Of a stretch of 6,478 nucleotides of DNA, positions 5,115 through 6,478 are shown piece by piece; the first letter of the stretch is position 1, and the number at the start of each line of letters is the position of its first letter. A program made the translations under genes and the position numbers. The DNA is from Alphaproteobacteria bacterium. GTDB lineage: Bacteria > Pseudomonadota > Alphaproteobacteria > CAISOG01. The stretch lies in assembly GCA_018883285.1 (NCBI GenBank), contig VEQJ01000067.1:1-6478 (forward strand). Direction: 5' to 3'. Below the pieces are notes generated by a model. That model did not search any database and had not been told where the DNA came from. It saw only the letters and a list, made by a program, of their open reading frames with translations.

Positions 5115-6478
5115 TTAACCCGCTTGCTCGTCGTCCTGTCTAGAGGCGCGGTATATGGTCAGATAGCGGGATATGGCATCACGCATCCAAGCGGATTCGT
5201 CACGATCCTTCAATTTTTCTGCATACACATCTGGCGCCTGAGCTTTAAAATCTTGATTAGCCAACTCCGCATCGCGCTGCATTAGTCGTTTCTCATAAAA
5301 TTGCTGATCCCGCTCCAGGCTTGCGATAATTCTGTGCCGAGTTTCAGCGGGTAAATCCGCATCATCACCCATGACCACTTGATCAGAGTTCATCACAATT
5401 AGGGTGTCACCAAGATTTGATGTGGAGTTCTGTAGCATTGTGCCAATCCAGGCCGCCAAACGGCTTAGGGTTGGGCGATACGCATTGGAATGGTTATAAT
5501 CCGTTAACCGATCCACATCGACCTGCGACTGCGGAAAGACCAGCACAAAGATCTCATCCTTACCCAATTTGTCCCGCGCCATTTTCTCCCGCGCACGGGC
5601 GGTGATGGTAAACAGCATGGTTGCGGCGCCCGCCAATTCTTGATTCACCGCAATGCCGTCCAGGATTGGCCAGGGCTGCTGACACAACAGTTCGCCCGAA
5701 CCGCTCAGCTGTTGCCACAAATCCTGGGTGATAAAGGGGGCAATCGGCTCTAACAGGCGCAGGGTGGTGGCCAGAACGTAGCGGGTGACCGCCTGGGTTT
5801 CCTGCTTGGCCGCCTGATCACTGGCCTGATCGCTTTGCAACCATTGCTTGGCAAACTCCAAATACCAATCGCACAGATCGTTCCAAACAAAGTGGTACAG
5901 CGCGTCCGCTGCCCGATCAAAACGATAGGCCGACAGCGCATCACCCACCGCGGTGGCGCAATCGGCCAGCTTGGCCAGCAACCAATGGCTAATCTCCAGC
6001 TTGGGGTCGGCGGGCGCGGCGGCGGGCGCGGCAATCACCCCCCCCTGCCCCCAACAGTCGTTCATTTGCGAAAAGCGGGCGGCGTTCCACAGCTTGGTCA
6101 TAAAGTTGCGATAGCCCTCAATCCGCTGTTCCGACAGCTTGATATCGCGCCCCTGGCTGGACAGCGCGGCCAGGGTAAAGCGCAGGGCATCGGCGCCAAA
6201 TTCGTCGATGACGTCCAACGGGTCGATGACATTGCCCTTAGATTTCGACATTTTCATGCCGGTGGCATCGCGCACCAGCGGGGTTAAATACACCTGACGG
6301 AACGGCACCTTATCGGTGAATTTCAACCCCATCATCATCATCCGCGCCACCCAGAAAAACAGGATGTCAAAGCCGGTAATCATCAAATCGGTCGGGTAAT
6401 AGCGGCTGGCAAAGGCATCACCCTGCTGATCCGCTGGCTTATCCAACTGCCAATCCAGGGTCGAGAATGGCCAAAGGG
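5115..6478 (-). CDS. valS: Valyl-tRNA synthetase, C-terminal half (N-terminus beyond the right edge)
   Basis: ValS charges tRNA-Val in the cytoplasm. The frame is open from the right edge to TAA at 5117-5115, giving about 453 residues of a protein usually around 900 long; the HIGH motif and editing domain lie outside the window. The fragment starts in the catalytic core with LWPFSTLDW, followed by YPTDLMITGFDILFFWVARMMMMG and the KMSKS motif (6254-6240; the second lysine is the ATP-contacting one). Next comes the helical anticodon-binding domain with EGYRNFMTKLWNAARF, then a C-terminal coiled-coil tRNA-binding arm ending in LANQDFKAQAPDVYAEKLKDR. The IKLSEQRIEGYRNF stretch is typical of alphaproteobacterial ValS. 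An Ala/Pro-rich insert with a C8 tract lies at about 6005-6050. The last 400 bp or so are AT-richer, and their protein is more diverged than the core. A TTG at 6446 is an internal leucine, not a start. Confidence 0.96.
   Translation of the reverse strand, partial: LWPFSTLDWQLDKPADQQGDAFASRYYPTDLMITGFDILFFWVARMMMMGLKFTDKVPFRQVYLTPLVRDATGMKMSKSKGNVIDPLDVIDEFGADALRFTLAALSSQGRDIKLSEQRIEGYRNFMTKLWNAARFSQMNDCWGQGGVIAAPAAAPADPKLEISHWLLAKLADCATAVGDALSAYRFDRAADALYHFVWNDLCDWYLEFAKQWLQSDQASDQAAKQETQAVTRYVLATTLRLLEPIAPFITQDLWQQLSGSGELLCQQPWPILDGIAVNQELAGAATMLFTITARAREKMARDKLGKDEIFVLVFPQSQVDVDRLTDYNHSNAYRPTLSRLAAWIGTMLQNSTSNLGDTLIVMNSDQVVMGDDADLPAETRHRIIASLERDQQFYEKRLMQRDAELANQDFKAQAPDVYAEKLKDRDESAWMRDAISRYLTIYRASRQDDEQAG

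Noticed and set aside
5083..5120. Possible bidirectional terminator between the CHI-like gene and valS
   Set aside because: Only AAGC (5099-5102) and GCTT (5112-5115) pair, with a 9-nt loop and no T tract on either side; too weak to call. The alternative ATCGG/CCGAT hairpin at 5052-5067 also lacks a T tract.
5835..6287. 150-residue plus-strand frame antisense to valS
   Set aside because: It overlaps the well-conserved KMSKS and anticodon-binding regions; its Gly/Arg/Gln-rich composition is what the complementary strand of a GC-rich gene yields.
6444..6446. TTG as the start of a 443-residue gene
   Set aside because: The frame continues upstream to the window edge with the ValS-typical LWPFSTLDW sequence, so this codon is an internal leucine of a longer gene.
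1..6478. Defence system, mobile element or biosynthetic cluster
   Set aside because: Every gene of substantial length is a recognised housekeeping gene or a single exported protein; there are no transposase, integrase, nuclease, toxin-antitoxin or reverse transcriptase motifs, and no terminal inverted repeats.

Overview
The window is an ordinary housekeeping stretch from an alphaproteobacterium, order not determined. This rests on an alphaproteobacterial/mitochondrial TYKY-type NuoI, an alphaproteobacterial-style PBP1A with an OB domain, and a ValS whose post-KMSKS segment matches the alphaproteobacterial form. GC content is moderately high (about 60% by hand count on parts of the sequence), with one AT-richer patch in the last part of valS. 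I see no tRNA or rRNA gene, insertion sequence, phage gene, CRISPR array or integrase.

Layout, left to right: (1) minus strand, tatB (850-476) followed by tatC (479 to the left edge, truncated), overlapping by 4 bp; these encode the substrate-receptor half of the twin-arginine translocase. (2) A 108-bp divergent intergenic region. (3) Plus strand, nuoI (959-1438), an 8-cysteine iron-sulfur subunit of respiratory complex I with a strong ribosome binding site. (4) Plus strand, mrcA/PBP1A (1476-4361), a bifunctional peptidoglycan glycosyltransferase/transpeptidase with a long disordered C-terminal tail. (5) Plus strand, an exported chalcone isomerase-like (CHI-fold) protein (4414-5082). (6) Minus strand, the C-terminal half of valS (valyl-tRNA synthetase; stop at 5115, runs off the right edge), convergent with the preceding gene.

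The genes do not form one pathway. Tat export, complex I, cell-wall synthesis and the exported CHI-like protein all act at or across the inner membrane, but I see no sequence evidence of a joint system. The notable point is gene order. Three neighbourhoods that are usually conserved in Alphaproteobacteria (the nuo operon, the tatA-tatB-tatC cluster, and mrcA next to amidase/prfB) all appear broken within about 4.5 kb, so this is probably a lineage with a rearranged genome. Smaller oddities are a tetrapeptide-repeat tail in TatB, a CxxC pair and an acidic Ala-rich insert in PBP1A, and a C8 tract plus a compositional shift in valS. I did not find a convincing undescribed multi-gene system.
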